A DNA stretch of 38,529 nucleotides from Firm-04 sp946413695 (GTDB lineage Bacteria; Bacillota; Clostridia; Oscillospirales; Ruminococcaceae): assembly GCA_946413695.1 (NCBI GenBank), contig CAMKLV010000027.1, forward strand, positions 1-38,529. Reading direction: 5' to 3'. Positions 1 through 8,266 of the stretch are shown here, piece by piece (the first letter of the stretch is position 1; each line of letters begins with the position of its first letter). The notes beneath the pieces are model-generated. The model saw only the letters and a program-made list of their open reading frames with translations, was not told where the DNA came from and ran no database searches. Made by a program: the position numbers and the translations under genes.

Positions 1-15
1 GGAAGATAGGAGTTT

Positions 16-52
16 GAGGGAAGACCCCTGCGCGAGCGGGGTATCTTCCCTC
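16..52. repeat. Intergenic inverted repeat (hairpin)
   Basis: An inverted repeat with arms GAGGGAAGA and TCTTCCCTC, continued inward by CCCC/GGGG around a short GC-rich loop. The bases GGAAGATA at the very start of the window repeat part of the arm. It is either the terminator of a gene that lies left of the window or one of the palindromic intergenic elements common in this window. Confidence 0.5.
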
Positions 53-122
53 ATTATTCAATAGTATCCGCGCAGCGGATACCTCTTTTTACGTTTTGCA
101 GTATCTCCGATGGATTATAATG

Positions 123-195
123 TGGGGCTTACAGTGTTGCTGCGCAAACTGTGCCCCAAACCCCGCTTAAGGGCTACTAGCCCTTAAGAATCCCA
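123..195. repeat. Two-hairpin intergenic element, copy A
   Basis: The first hairpin (123-158) has arms TGGGGC/GCCCCA and ACAGT/ACTGT. It is followed by AACCCCG and a second hairpin (166-188) whose 11-bp arms CTTAAGGGCTA and TAGCCCTTAAG flank a single C. The element ends in AATCCCAT. Copies B and C (14527-14576 and 14728-14781) share the order, spacing and flanks but have different arm sequences. Confidence 0.65.
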
Positions 196-216
196 TATTT
201 ATGCTGAAATAGAACG

Positions 217-254
217 AAGCCGCTCCAATTGACGTTGATTGGGGCGGCTTTTCT
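217..254 (+). terminator. Intrinsic terminator reading rightward
   Basis: The stem AAGCCGC-CCAAT / ATTGG-GCGGCTT has a short loop and is followed by TTTTCTT on the plus strand. It would end a plus-strand transcript entering from the left of the window. Confidence 0.5.
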
Positions 255-318
255 TAGGGCGCATAGCATCCGCGCAGCGGATACATTTTTAGCGATATCT
301 CCAACAGAGCATAGAATA

Positions 319-350
319 AACCCGCTTCGATCAGCAGACCGGAGCGGGTT
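319..350. terminator. Hairpin downstream of the GH43-CE1 gene
   Basis: The stem AACCCGCT / AGCGGGTT lies about 50 bases beyond the stop codon of the minus-strand GH43-CE1 gene. The T-rich side is better on the plus strand (CTTTTATT), so it may be a two-way terminator. Confidence 0.5.
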
Positions 351-400
351 CTTTTATTGGTATTTCTGCGAATCAGAAGCGATCCGCCTGTGTCACCGAA

Positions 401-2938
401 TTACTTGCCCTCGTGGAAGAAGTAAGGCAGTGCGTCATAGACATAATGGCGGACAATGCCCCACCAGTGGGTCTCGCCCAGCGCCTCAAGGAAGTAGAGG
501 TTACCCTTGGAGAAGTCGCTCGTATAGGTAAAGCGCTTGGTGTCGCTCTTGAGCGTGTTCATCAGCGGAACCATGTTTTCATATGCGATATCCTTGGTAC
601 CGGTTGCAGCAAAGATGTAGTAGTCATCCTTCTGGTAGCCGCCCTTGTCGATTGCATTCTGTACGCCTGCAGCGCCGTCCCAGCTGTGACCGGAAAGCGG
701 CATGTAGTAAGCGCAGATATCGAGGTTGTTGCAGAACATTCTCCATGTCGAGCCGCCGCCCATCGAGAAGCCGCCGTATGCACGGTGGAAGCGCGATTTC
801 TTGAGTTCTTCGATCGAGGTGGATTCCGCATAGGTCGAATACTTGTTCTCAACATACGGGATGATGGTCTCGCGCATTTCCTTCCAGACATCGCCTGCGC
901 CGTCCGGAGCCTTGTTGAAGGTCGGGGTCACAACGATCATCGGTTCGATGTCGCCGTTTGCGATCATGTTGTCGAGCATAACATCAATGTTGATGCCGTT
1001 GTCATTGAAGCAGGTTTCCTCGCTCTCTCCGCCGCCGTGCATCAGATAGAAGACGTTGTACTTCTTGGATTCATCGTAGCCGTAAGGCACATAGACATAC
1101 ATGGTCTTGTTGCCGTTGATGCCGTTGTAGTTCTCCTTGATGACCTGTCCGTGGTTCGCGGGCTGATCCTTAAAGTAGTTCTTGCCGTTCTGCTCCGGTG
1201 CCTTGTGGAAGGTCACGTTCGCATTGTAGTTATACGGTGTGTACTCGGGTTCATCCGGCTCATCCGGTTCAACCTTATCGAGATACTTGTCGGTCTTGCA
1301 TGTCAGGAAGTCAACATACCATGCGATATCGTCAGCTTCGAGCTTCTTGTTGCAGTTGATGTCTGCGGGCTTGATCTTGGTCTTGTCGGTGACGCCCTTG
1401 AGCAGCATCTCCTTTGCATAGGAGAGGTCAGCCGGAGTGATAACACCGTCGCCGTTGACATCGCCGAGGATGCCGGAATCCTTATTCTTGGTGATTACGC
1501 CGCCGAATTCATCGACCTGATCGCCCGGATCCACGGAAGATGTATCGCCGGTTTCCTTGAACTGCCACCAGTCCACATTAAAGAGGTAGCTGTCGCCGCC
1601 GGAGAACTTGAGGAACAGATCATGCTGACCGGTTGCGCCTGCGCACTTGCCGCTGACTGTTGTCCATTCCTGCCAGCCGCCGGTGACGGGAACATCAACC
1701 GTGCCGATCACCGGACCGTCGATCTTGTCAAGATGCAGTTCGATCTTGCCGCCGGAGCCGTTCGAGGAAACGGATGCATAGAACTCAGCCGCACCCTTTT
1801 CGCCGAAGTCCACGCCGGAAACCTTCGTATAATCGCCGTTTTCGATAAAGCCGATCGCCAGTGTACCGGCGTCAATCTTTTCCGTCTTGATGCCGGATGC
1901 GAAGTTTATCGTCTCCGCCTCAACGCGCCGATACGGATTGAGCGCTTCAAGCTGCTTCGGGCCTGCATCCGTGAAGTTGATCATCGGAATGGAGCCGTCG
2001 GCATTATAGGTGAACTCCTCGCAGCTTGCGCTTCTGTTGAAGGTTCCGCCGCCCTTGAGGCCGTTCTTGTGATAGAACAGGTAGGAGTGATCCTTGTAGT
2101 CGATGATGCCGCCGTGTGTGGTGAAGCAGTTGGACTGCTTCTGAATCTGGTTGCCGAATTTCCACGGGCCGGTGACAGAGGACGAGGTCGCATATGCCTG
2201 ACTTTCACCGCCGTCAGTGCCGTAGAAACAGGCATAGACGAGATAATAGAGATCCTTGTGCTTGTAGATCCACGGACCTTCGCCGTAGCCGCAGCCGTTC
2301 TTGCCGGGGCCGAAAGCCTCCTGTGTCATTGGGAACTCCTGAATCTTCCCGTCGAGCGTGACCATATCCTCTTTCAGCTTGACATAGTAGCAGGTCGGGT
2401 TGCCGAACATGAGCCAAGCCTGCCCGTCGTCGTCGATGATGACAGTCGGATCAATGTAGTTCCAGTTGGGACCGCAGAGCGGCTTGCCGAGCACATCCTT
2501 ATAAGGACCTTCCGGGCTGTCGGCAACCGCAACGCCGATGGCTCTGCCGCCGCCGGACTTGTTTGTGGTTGTAAAGTAGAAGTAGTATTTGCCGTTGCGC
2601 TCGATGCACTGCGAAGCCCACGCGTCATTCGCCTTGCACCATGAGAAGTCGGTATCCTTGAGGATCATACCGTGGTCGGTCCAGTTCTGCATGTCCTTTG
2701 TGGAGAACGCCTGCCAGCCGATCATCGTGTAGTTGCTGTTGGCAGCGTCCTTGTCGCATCCGGTGAAGACCCAGAGCTCATCACCGAATACAACCGGTGC
2801 AGGGTCAGGCGTGAAACTTGTCTGCACAATCGGGTTGTGGGCGGAGGCATCGAGGACGCTTGTCTGTGCAAGTGCGCCAAGACAGATCATCGCGCCGGCA
2901 GCAATGCCTATACGGATTGTCTTTTTGATTGATTTCAT
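401..2938 (-). CDS. Secreted GH43 - CBM6 - dockerin - CE1 feruloyl esterase
   Basis: An 845-residue secreted enzyme predicted to act on feruloylated arabinoxylan. Residues 1-33 form a signal peptide ending ASA. A GH43 five-bladed propeller (about 36-330) shows the usual acids: Asp45 in PDPAP, Asp163 in IDPT and Glu220 in GYGEGPW. A CBM6-like beta-sandwich (about 336-462) begins RRVEAE. A type I dockerin (491-547) has two calcium loops, DVNGDG and DINCNK. After an E/D/P linker comes a CE1 esterase (about 570-845) with Ser725 in GFSMG, Asp783 and His823 (ETHWW). The start was set at 2938 because AGGGGGA precedes that ATG and the signal peptide follows it; the upstream ATG adds 21 unlikely residues. 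Arabinofuranosidase versus xylosidase activity of the GH43 part cannot be told from sequence alone. The dockerin implies attachment to a cohesin scaffoldin encoded elsewhere. Confidence 0.95.
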   Translation of the reverse strand: MKSIKKTIRIGIAAGAMICLGALAQTSVLDASAHNPIVQTSFTPDPAPVVFGDELWVFTGCDKDAANSNYTMIGWQAFSTKDMQNWTDHGMILKDTDFSWCKANDAWASQCIERNGKYYFYFTTTNKSGGGRAIGVAVADSPEGPYKDVLGKPLCGPNWNYIDPTVIIDDDGQAWLMFGNPTCYYVKLKEDMVTLDGKIQEFPMTQEAFGPGKNGCGYGEGPWIYKHKDLYYLVYACFYGTDGGESQAYATSSSVTGPWKFGNQIQKQSNCFTTHGGIIDYKDHSYLFYHKNGLKGGGTFNRSASCEEFTYNADGSIPMINFTDAGPKQLEALNPYRRVEAETINFASGIKTEKIDAGTLAIGFIENGDYTKVSGVDFGEKGAAEFYASVSSNGSGGKIELHLDKIDGPVIGTVDVPVTGGWQEWTTVSGKCAGATGQHDLFLKFSGGDSYLFNVDWWQFKETGDTSSVDPGDQVDEFGGVITKNKDSGILGDVNGDGVITPADLSYAKEMLLKGVTDKTKIKPADINCNKKLEADDIAWYVDFLTCKTDKYLDKVEPDEPDEPEYTPYNYNANVTFHKAPEQNGKNYFKDQPANHGQVIKENYNGINGNKTMYVYVPYGYDESKKYNVFYLMHGGGESEETCFNDNGINIDVMLDNMIANGDIEPMIVVTPTFNKAPDGAGDVWKEMRETIIPYVENKYSTYAESTSIEELKKSRFHRAYGGFSMGGGSTWRMFCNNLDICAYYMPLSGHSWDGAAGVQNAIDKGGYQKDDYYIFAATGTKDIAYENMVPLMNTLKSDTKRFTYTSDFSKGNLYFLEALGETHWWGIVRHYVYDALPYFFHEGK

Positions 2939-2972
2939 GGATATTCCCCCTAATATATAAATTTCTATTTTT

Positions 2973-3001
2973 ATTATAACCTGACCGTTGTACAAATACA
3001 A
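2973..3001 (-). promoter_or_regulatory. Promoter of the GH43-CE1 gene
   Basis: A -35 box TTGTAT (2996-3001), a 17-base spacer and a -10 box TATAAT (2973-2978) read leftward. They lie about 35 bases upstream of the ATG at 2938. Confidence 0.65.
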
Positions 3002-3101
3002 TGTGTAATCGCAAGAAAAACTGGATAAAATACATATAATCTAAGCGCTGAATTTGTATTTTCAATTACAGACAAGTGCAGAATATACTTGTATGTAAAG
3101 A

Positions 3102-3133
3102 GCAAGCCCGATTTCCGGAGAAATCGGGCTTGC
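3102..3133 (-). terminator. Terminator hairpin after the queuosine operon
   Basis: A perfect stem GCAAGCCCGATTTC / GAAATCGGGCTTGC with a 4-base loop lies 20 bases after the last gene of the preQ1 operon. The tail is only moderately T-rich (TCTTTA on the minus strand). Confidence 0.65.
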
Positions 3134-3152
3134 TGTGCATGAAATTGTGTGC

Positions 3153-3836
3153 TTAGTTGTATTGCGAAATCAGCCAGATGAGCGCTTTTGCCGTGCGTTC
3201 CGCCGCCTGATTCGTATGTCCGCCGGGATTCAGCTCAAAAATGCTGCGGATGCCGGCATTCTGCAAAAACGCAGCTGTTTCTTCAGTTTTCTCCTGCACG
3301 GCTGCAAGCACCGGATTGCGCGCTCTGCATTCTCTGTCGCCGAGCGAGAGATATACCGCGTCCGGCTTTCGGATAGGCTGATTTTCTCGAAGATACGCCG
3401 AAAAATCCGGATACCACAGCGAGCCGGAAACACTCGCGCCGCCGCGGAACACATCCGTTTTCCAGAGCGCATAGAGCGCAAACAGTCCCGCAAGCGAATA
3501 GCCTGCGATCAGGTGCCGCTTCGGTGCAAAGCCGCACTGCTCCGTGATCTCCGGCATGATGCTGTCTGTCAGAATCTGCAAATGTGTATCGGCATTTCCT
3601 GCAAAGGGCGGCTCCTTTTTGAACAGCGCCGGTGCCGCCCACGGCGAGAGCATCGCGTTCCAGTCCGGATCGGGCATTGCAACCGCTGCGATCGCAGTCC
3701 GCGCCTGCATTTCCGGCGGCAGCAGCGCAAATGCCGCCTGTGCCTCATCAGAAAAGGTATGCATCCAGATCACGGTTTCCGCCTGTTCAGCGCCGGAGAC
3801 GGTCACCGTTCTGCCGCAGGATTCGAGCTGTTTCAT
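3153..3836 (-). CDS. Alpha/beta hydrolase (predicted esterase, COG2819-like)
   Basis: A 227-residue cytoplasmic alpha/beta hydrolase, last gene of the queuosine operon. The nucleophile is the Ser in AGYSLAG, an acid lies in SLGDRE, and the histidine lies in NPGGHTN near the C-terminus, giving a complete triad in the order expected for the esterase D / IroE-like group. There is no signal peptide. The start at 3836 was chosen because its ATG overlaps the queF stop codon (ATGA), implying translational coupling. The natural substrate cannot be read from the sequence, and no direct role in deazaguanine synthesis is known for this family. Confidence 0.8.
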   Translation of the reverse strand: MKQLESCGRTVTVSGAEQAETVIWMHTFSDEAQAAFALLPPEMQARTAIAAVAMPDPDWNAMLSPWAAPALFKKEPPFAGNADTHLQILTDSIMPEITEQCGFAPKRHLIAGYSLAGLFALYALWKTDVFRGGASVSGSLWYPDFSAYLRENQPIRKPDAVYLSLGDRECRARNPVLAAVQEKTEETAAFLQNAGIRSIFELNPGGHTNQAAERTAKALIWLISQYN

Positions 3837-4327
3837 CGGTTGTTCACCGGCTCCGGATAGAGATCGTGATGCGTCAGGCGCTCCCATGCAACCTGCTCCC
3901 ATTTTGTCCCCGGCATGCCGTAGTTGCAGTAGGGGTCGATCGAGATGCCGCCGCGCGGCAGGAACTTGCCCCAGACCTCGATATATGCTGGCTCCATCAG
4001 CTTGATCAGATCGTTCATGATGATGTTGACGCAGTCCTCGTGGAAGTCCCCGTGATTGCGGAAACTGAACAGATAAAGCTTGAGCGATTTGCTCTCGACC
4101 ATTTTGATGCGCGGGACATAGGAAATATAGATCGTTGCAAAATCCGGCTGACCGGTGATCGGGCAGAGGCTTGTAAACTCCGGACAGTTGAATTTGACGA
4201 AGTAGTCGCGGCCGGGATGCTTGTTCTCAAAGGTTTCAAGCACCGAAGGATCATAGTTCTGCGGATATTTCGTGTGCTGATTGCCGAGGAGCGTAATGCC
4301 CTCCTGTTCTCTGTCGCGTTCGTTCAT
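3833..4327 (-). CDS. queF: NADPH-dependent preQ0 reductase QueF
   Basis: A 164-residue enzyme of the short (Bacillus-type) QueF form, which reduces the nitrile of 7-cyano-7-deazaguanine (preQ0) to the amine preQ1, the last step before insertion into tRNA by Tgt. The catalytic Cys55 is in SLCPITGQPDF together with Asp62, and Glu97 is in NHGDFHEDC; these are the family hallmarks. The start at 4327 is preceded by AGGAGG with good spacing; the longer frame adds 35 residues unlike the family. It is encoded with queC, queD, queE and folE and overlaps the following hydrolase gene by 4 bases. Confidence 0.96.
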   Translation of the reverse strand: MNERDREQEGITLLGNQHTKYPQNYDPSVLETFENKHPGRDYFVKFNCPEFTSLCPITGQPDFATIYISYVPRIKMVESKSLKLYLFSFRNHGDFHEDCVNIIMNDLIKLMEPAYIEVWGKFLPRGGISIDPYCNYGMPGTKWEQVAWERLTHHDLYPEPVNNR

Positions 4328-4349
4328 GGTGATATCCTCCTGTTTCCTT

Positions 4350-5105
4350 TTATTTTTCAGCGATGACAACCGGCTGATAAAATCCCGTATCTGTGGGCAT
4401 TTTCCATGTGACACGGCTGCATCCGGCAGCATGGAGCAGTTCTGTCAGCTCCACCCTGCGAACGGCTCTGTATTCGCAGTCATATTTGCTGACGGAGAGC
4501 GTGTCCCCGTCCTCGATGATATACTGCACGAGATGATAATTCTCGCCCGCCCAGTCCCATGTCTGGAACGAGACGCGCCTGCCGTGTTCCGTCTCGTGGA
4601 TATAGGGCGGCGAATAGGGCGGTTTGCTTTCGAGCAGCGCATCATAATCGCGGATGCTTGCAGCAAAGATGCCGCCTTTGCGCACCCTGCCGGTCATGCT
4701 CCGGACGGCGGTTTCGAGATCGGCTGCCGTCAGCATGTGCGGCAGTGCGTTGTCCATTGCGATGACAATATCAAACTGCTCGGCAAAGACTTCCGCGAGC
4801 CTGCAGAAATCCGCGTGTGCAAACCGAACGGAAACACCGTGTTTGTCAGCGCGCTCTTTTGCCTGCGCGAGTGCCGCATCCGAGAAATCAGAGGCAGTGA
4901 CCGGATACCCAAGCGCCGCGAGCCCGATTGCCTGTGTCCCGATGCCGCAGGCGCAGTCGAGAATGCGCGCCGAGCGGTCAAATCCGCATCCGGAGAACAG
5001 CCGGTCAAGGATCGCCGCCTGCTCGCCGACGGATGCATCCCAGTCGCGGAACAGCCTGTCATACTGCCCCGCAAGATTGTTATAAAATTGCTGTACAATG
5101 TCCAT
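4350..5105 (-). CDS. Class I SAM-dependent methyltransferase
   Basis: A 251-residue Rossmann-fold methyltransferase. Motif I is ILDCACGIGTQ (about residues 48-58), followed by an acidic SAM-ribose contact in ASDFS and a motif IV-like IAMDNALPH. The layout resembles glycine/sarcosine-type small-molecule N-methyltransferases and other Methyltransf_25 proteins. The substrate is unknown. It lies 22 bases upstream of queF in the same operon. It may be a passenger gene; a role in modifying a deazaguanine product would be speculation. Confidence 0.85.
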   Translation of the reverse strand: MDIVQQFYNNLAGQYDRLFRDWDASVGEQAAILDRLFSGCGFDRSARILDCACGIGTQAIGLAALGYPVTASDFSDAALAQAKERADKHGVSVRFAHADFCRLAEVFAEQFDIVIAMDNALPHMLTAADLETAVRSMTGRVRKGGIFAASIRDYDALLESKPPYSPPYIHETEHGRRVSFQTWDWAGENYHLVQYIIEDGDTLSVSKYDCEYRAVRRVELTELLHAAGCSRVTWKMPTDTGFYQPVVIAEK

Positions 5106-5167
5106 TCTATCACCTTTCAGCGCCGATGTCTCCGCGCTTATTTCCGCAAAAGCGCAGATACGGGGGA

Positions 5168-5611
5168 TTATTCCCCGTCTGCAACCGAATTGTTCAGCAG
5201 TTCAATGAACGCTTCCGGATTTTCGGCGATCAGCACCTTTTCATCCACATTTTCAGCGTCAGCAAAAAAGATCTGCTGCGTGCTGCTGCACCAGTAGAAA
5301 AAGCTGCCGCCGTTGTCATAGGCAATCGGATACCAGTCCGCAGGGATAAAATTGCACATCGGCTCATCGCGGACATCATCGGCAGCATATTCAAAATCCA
5401 TGTCGCCTTCCTCAAGCGTCACGAGATTTGCAGCAACAAATGTGCGTCCGCCGATTTCCATTTCGCACATTTTCATTTCGCCGTTGTCAGTTTTCGCGTA
5501 AAGCTGTCTCAGAATCTCCGGAAACACAATTCCGTATTTCTGTTCGAGATATGCAATACGCGCCGCACTCTTTTCGCGGTTGTCAGTTTCATCTGTCAGA
5601 AAACGAAACAT
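5168..5611 (-). CDS. SMI1/KNR4 (SUKH) family protein
   Basis: A 147-residue protein with the SUKH-superfamily core: an N-terminal helix followed by YGIVFPEILRQLY, then a strand-rich middle and the diagnostic PIAYDNGGSFFYW segment. Family members include yeast Smi1/Knr4 and many immunity proteins to contact-dependent toxins, but lone chromosomal copies also occur. No toxin gene is next to it. The start at 5611 was preferred over an ATG nine bases upstream because GGAGG sits 9 bases before it and directly abuts the other ATG. Confidence 0.8.
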   Translation of the reverse strand: MFRFLTDETDNREKSAARIAYLEQKYGIVFPEILRQLYAKTDNGEMKMCEMEIGGRTFVAANLVTLEEGDMDFEYAADDVRDEPMCNFIPADWYPIAYDNGGSFFYWCSSTQQIFFADAENVDEKVLIAENPEAFIELLNNSVADGE

Positions 5612-5627
5612 GGCGCTCATCCTCCCA

Positions 5628-5678
5628 TCACATTAAAATTGATCCGTTTCCGCTGATGGTGTGCTTGTCGAGGTTCAT
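5628..5678 (-). CDS. Possible 16-residue peptide
   Basis: A 17-codon frame, MNLDKHTISGNGSILM, with a strong site (AGGAGGAGAG) 7-8 bases before its ATG lies between the small hypothetical gene and the SUKH gene. It could be a leader peptide, a translated relic of a longer gene, or chance. Nothing known is similar to it. Confidence 0.25.
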   Translation of the reverse strand: MNLDKHTISGNGSILM

Positions 5679-5721
5679 TCTGTACTCTCCTCCTATGCCG
5701 GTGATATTCTCCTGATTATTA

Positions 5722-5937
5722 TTATATTTTTCCGACAATCCGCAGATACCGGAGAACAGCGTTCAGAATCTCATGGTAGACATCTTCCATCCCCTCCGGG
5801 ACGAGAATCGACTGCTGCGGAACATCGCAGATAAATGTCACCGGCCTGCCCTGATAGGTTCCGGCAATGCCGTGCATCACGTTGCCGATCAGCTTGACCG
5901 TATCGGGCTGCACCTCAAAATGTGTTTCTTCACTCAT
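5722..5937 (-). CDS. Hypothetical protein, 71 residues
   Basis: A short acidic soluble protein in the queuosine operon that I do not recognise. It starts MSEETHFEVQ and ends in a helix of the kind VYHEILNAVLRYLR. The start at 5937 is preceded by AAGGAG at good spacing; the longer frame begins inside the preceding gene. There is no signal peptide or membrane segment and no cysteine pair suggesting a metal site. Its gene follows the PC4-like gene by 16 bases, so it is co-transcribed. Confidence 0.7.
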   Translation of the reverse strand: MSEETHFEVQPDTVKLIGNVMHGIAGTYQGRPVTFICDVPQQSILVPEGMEDVYHEILNAVLRYLRIVGKI

Positions 5938-5953
5938 AGTGATCTCCTTTTTC

Positions 5954-6175
5954 TCAAATTTGTCCGGCTTCACAAATCAGCGCCCGGAGCATCCGCATCT
6001 CACGCGGTGTGATCGTGACGCCTTTCCCGTATTCCGAATGATCCTCGTTCCATGTCCGGATATCGTAGACCGGTTCTCTGCCGTCCCAGCTGACAAAATT
6101 CAGTTCCTTTGTCCAGCCGTTATCCGGCTTTGCGATTGCTCCGATATGCCGGTATATCTCGAATGTATGCTTCAT
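5954..6175 (-). CDS. YdbC-like PC4 family ssDNA-binding protein
   Basis: A 73-residue protein matching the bacterial PC4/YdbC group: KHTFEIYRHIGAI, WTKELNFVSWDGREPVYDIR, then GKGVTITPREMRML. Known members are homodimers that bind single-stranded nucleic acid on a curved beta-sheet. Its presence within the preQ1 operon is by position only; no direct role in queuosine synthesis is known. It lies 12 bases after queC. Confidence 0.88.
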   Translation of the reverse strand: MKHTFEIYRHIGAIAKPDNGWTKELNFVSWDGREPVYDIRTWNEDHSEYGKGVTITPREMRMLRALICEAGQI

Positions 6176-6187
6176 AGCGATGCCCTG

Positions 6188-6865
6188 TTACAGCGCCGGA
6201 TCCTCAACGCCGTTCGCCGCAAACGCCGCCGCACGGTCGCGGCAGGTCCCGCAGAGACCGCAGGGCTTTTCGCCGCCCTCATAGCAGCTCCATGTCAGCT
6301 CATAGGGCGCGTGCAGACGCAGCCCCTCCGCGACAACATCCGCCTTTGTCTTTCCGACAAACGGCGCCTCAACGCGGAGCTGTTTTCCGCTGCCGAGATA
6401 GATCGCGGTATTGATCGCATCATTGAAATCCTGACTGCAGTCTGGATAGGCGTTTCCGGCTGCATCGTCAGCATGCGCGCCGTAATAGATCACCTCGCAG
6501 CCGTGCGAGAGCGCAATGCTCGCCGCCGAGGAGAGAAACAGCCCGTTCCGGAACGGCACATAGGTCGAGACCGGTTTGCCGTCCGTTTCCGCGAGCTGCT
6601 CCGCATAGGATTCCTTCGGGACCTCCTGCGTACTGCCCTTGAGCAGGGAACAATCGGAATCCGCAAAGATTTCCGCAAGATCGAGCGTCTGCAGTTTCAC
6701 GCCGTAGTGCTTTGCAACCGCACCTGCCGCCTCGATCTCCTTCGTGTGCTTCTGTCCGTAGCTGACGGACAGTGCAAGCACCTCATCCGCGCCGTATTTC
6801 TCAATCGCAAGCGCCAGACAGGTTGTGCTGTCCAGTCCGCCGCTGAATAAAACCAATGCTTTCAT
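6188..6865 (-). CDS. queC: 7-cyano-7-deazaguanine synthase QueC
   Basis: A 225-residue PP-loop ATPase that converts 7-carboxy-7-deazaguanine to preQ0 using ATP and ammonia. The ATP loop SGGLDST is at residues 8-14. A four-cysteine zinc site lies at the C-terminus (SCYEGGEKPCGLCGTC). Length is normal for the family. The ATG overlaps the folE stop by 4 bases. Confidence 0.97.
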   Translation of the reverse strand: MKALVLFSGGLDSTTCLALAIEKYGADEVLALSVSYGQKHTKEIEAAGAVAKHYGVKLQTLDLAEIFADSDCSLLKGSTQEVPKESYAEQLAETDGKPVSTYVPFRNGLFLSSAASIALSHGCEVIYYGAHADDAAGNAYPDCSQDFNDAINTAIYLGSGKQLRVEAPFVGKTKADVVAEGLRLHAPYELTWSCYEGGEKPCGLCGTCRDRAAAFAANGVEDPAL

Positions 6866-7431
6866 TTGACACCCTCCGTCAGCAGTCTTTGCAGATTCCA
6901 GTCCTCCTGAAACCTGCCGCAGAACGTCTGCGTGACGGTTCTCGCCGAGGCATTGCGGATGCCCCGCGCCGTCATGCAGCTGTGTGTACCGGCGATCACC
7001 ACACCGACATCCGGCGTGCCTGCCGCTTCCATGAGAATCTCCGCGATATCCGAGCCGAGCCGCTCCTGCAGCTGCAGCCGCTTTGCCGCCATATCGCAGA
7101 TGCGGGCGATCTTGGAAAGCCCGATCACCTTATCCTTCGGCACATATGCAACATTGACCGACATATCGTACATCAGCGCCATGTGATGTTCGCAGTAGGA
7201 GAACACCTCGATATCGCGCACAACCACAGGACCTGCGTTTTTCGGCGCCTCAAAGGTCTTGCCGAACATTTCCGCGATCTCGTGATTGGTATAGCCGATG
7301 CCCTCAAAAACCTCCGCATACATCCTTGCGACACGCTCCGGCGTCTCGATGAGCCCCTCTCTGTCAGGATCCTCACCGAGCGCCTGCAGAATGCCGCGGA
7401 TGTGTTCTGCAATCGCCTTTTGATCTATCAT
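6862..7431 (-). CDS. folE: GTP cyclohydrolase I
   Basis: A 189-residue type I GTP cyclohydrolase that converts GTP to 7,8-dihydroneopterin triphosphate, the shared precursor of folate and queuosine. Hallmarks are FSYCEHHMALM (zinc Cys and His), YVPKDKVIGLSK and the later zinc cysteine in HSCMTARG. Its place between que genes suggests that it supplies QueD, although folate synthesis could also draw on it. A GAGGAGAGG site precedes the ATG. Confidence 0.97.
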   Translation of the reverse strand: MIDQKAIAEHIRGILQALGEDPDREGLIETPERVARMYAEVFEGIGYTNHEIAEMFGKTFEAPKNAGPVVVRDIEVFSYCEHHMALMYDMSVNVAYVPKDKVIGLSKIARICDMAAKRLQLQERLGSDIAEILMEAAGTPDVGVVIAGTHSCMTARGIRNASARTVTQTFCGRFQEDWNLQRLLTEGVK

Positions 7432-7447
7432 CTGAACCTCTCCTCAA

Positions 7448-8266
7448 TTATACATGAAAATGCGCTGCCAGCCAATGTGCAACGCCGTCCGCATCATTGG
7501 ACGGAATCACCGCAGATGCATATGGTTTCAGTTCTTCATCTGCATTTTCGACCGCATAGCTTTCGTCCGCGGTCTCAAACATATCAATGTCATTTTTCCC
7601 GTCGCCGAATGCGATCACGCGGTCGCATTGCAGCAGCGCTTTGAGCTGTTTCACCGCATTTGCCTTTGTTGCTGCGGGCGGCATGATCTCGAGCCACTGC
7701 GAACCGGAATACATATCAATCTGATAGACACAGTGATACCGGTTCCGGTATTTCTCATTAAGCAGCAGGAGCTTTTCCGGCGTATCAATACAGGTAATGT
7801 AAAATTTGCGTCCCGCTTTCAGATCATCCGCCGCCGCGACCGGATTTCTTCGGATATCGCCCTTTCTGCTGTCGAGAAAGAACTGCATTCCGCTTGTCGC
7901 AAGCTCCGACACGAATGAAAACTTCTCCGCGCCGTCCTGAAAACTGTAGACAATCGGATAAACTCCGTGTGCCGTCAGATCATCGAGCAGGCTGTCAGCA
8001 GCATCATCATAATAATTTTCAAGCAGATGCGTTCCGGTCAGATTGTCGATCACGAACGCGCCGTTGAAAACGATCAGCGGGATTTTCGCGTTCAGCCCCT
8101 CCGTGACCTTTCGCGCCGTGTGATAGGAACGCGCCGTCGCATAGGAAAAGATCATGCCCTGTGCCGTCAGCCGGTTGATGACGCTGTTTGTATATGCCGA
8201 TGTCCGTTCGTCGCTCCGGAGCAGTGTGCCGTCTAAATCCGAAACATAGAGTGTGCGTCCGCTCAT
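7448..8266 (-). CDS. HAD superfamily (Cof-type) phosphatase
   Basis: A 272-residue Cof/YwtE-type haloacid dehalogenase hydrolase. Motif 1 is DLDGTLL (nucleophile Asp near residue 10), a C2-type cap domain occupies the middle, and motif 4 is FGDGKNDIDMF. These enzymes remove phosphate from sugar phosphates, pyridoxal phosphate or flavin nucleotides. Being inside a preQ1 operon it might act on a pterin or nucleotide phosphate, but that is inference. The ATG overlaps the upstream stop by 4 bases. Confidence 0.9.
   Translation of the reverse strand: MSGRTLYVSDLDGTLLRSDERTSAYTNSVINRLTAQGMIFSYATARSYHTARKVTEGLNAKIPLIVFNGAFVIDNLTGTHLLENYYDDAADSLLDDLTAHGVYPIVYSFQDGAEKFSFVSELATSGMQFFLDSRKGDIRRNPVAAADDLKAGRKFYITCIDTPEKLLLLNEKYRNRYHCVYQIDMYSGSQWLEIMPPAATKANAVKQLKALLQCDRVIAFGDGKNDIDMFETADESYAVENADEELKPYASAVIPSNDADGVAHWLAAHFHV

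Larger units (their letters stand above)
64..282. repeat. Two copies of a GCA-loop palindrome repeat
   Basis: The perfect palindrome GTATCCGC-GCA-GCGGATAC lies at 64-82. A second copy with arms ATCCGC/GCGGAT and the same GCA loop lies at 268-282. Both are followed by a T-rich stretch and then TATCTCC about 20-35 bases on, so the repeated unit is longer than the hairpin. A relative, GCGC-GCA-GCGC-like, occurs near 22383. No gene is visible in 1-400. Confidence 0.6.

Noticed and set aside
5168..5611. SUKH protein as immunity part of a toxin system
   Set aside because: No toxin-like gene lies beside it and it is embedded in a metabolic operon, so the immunity role is not supported by context.
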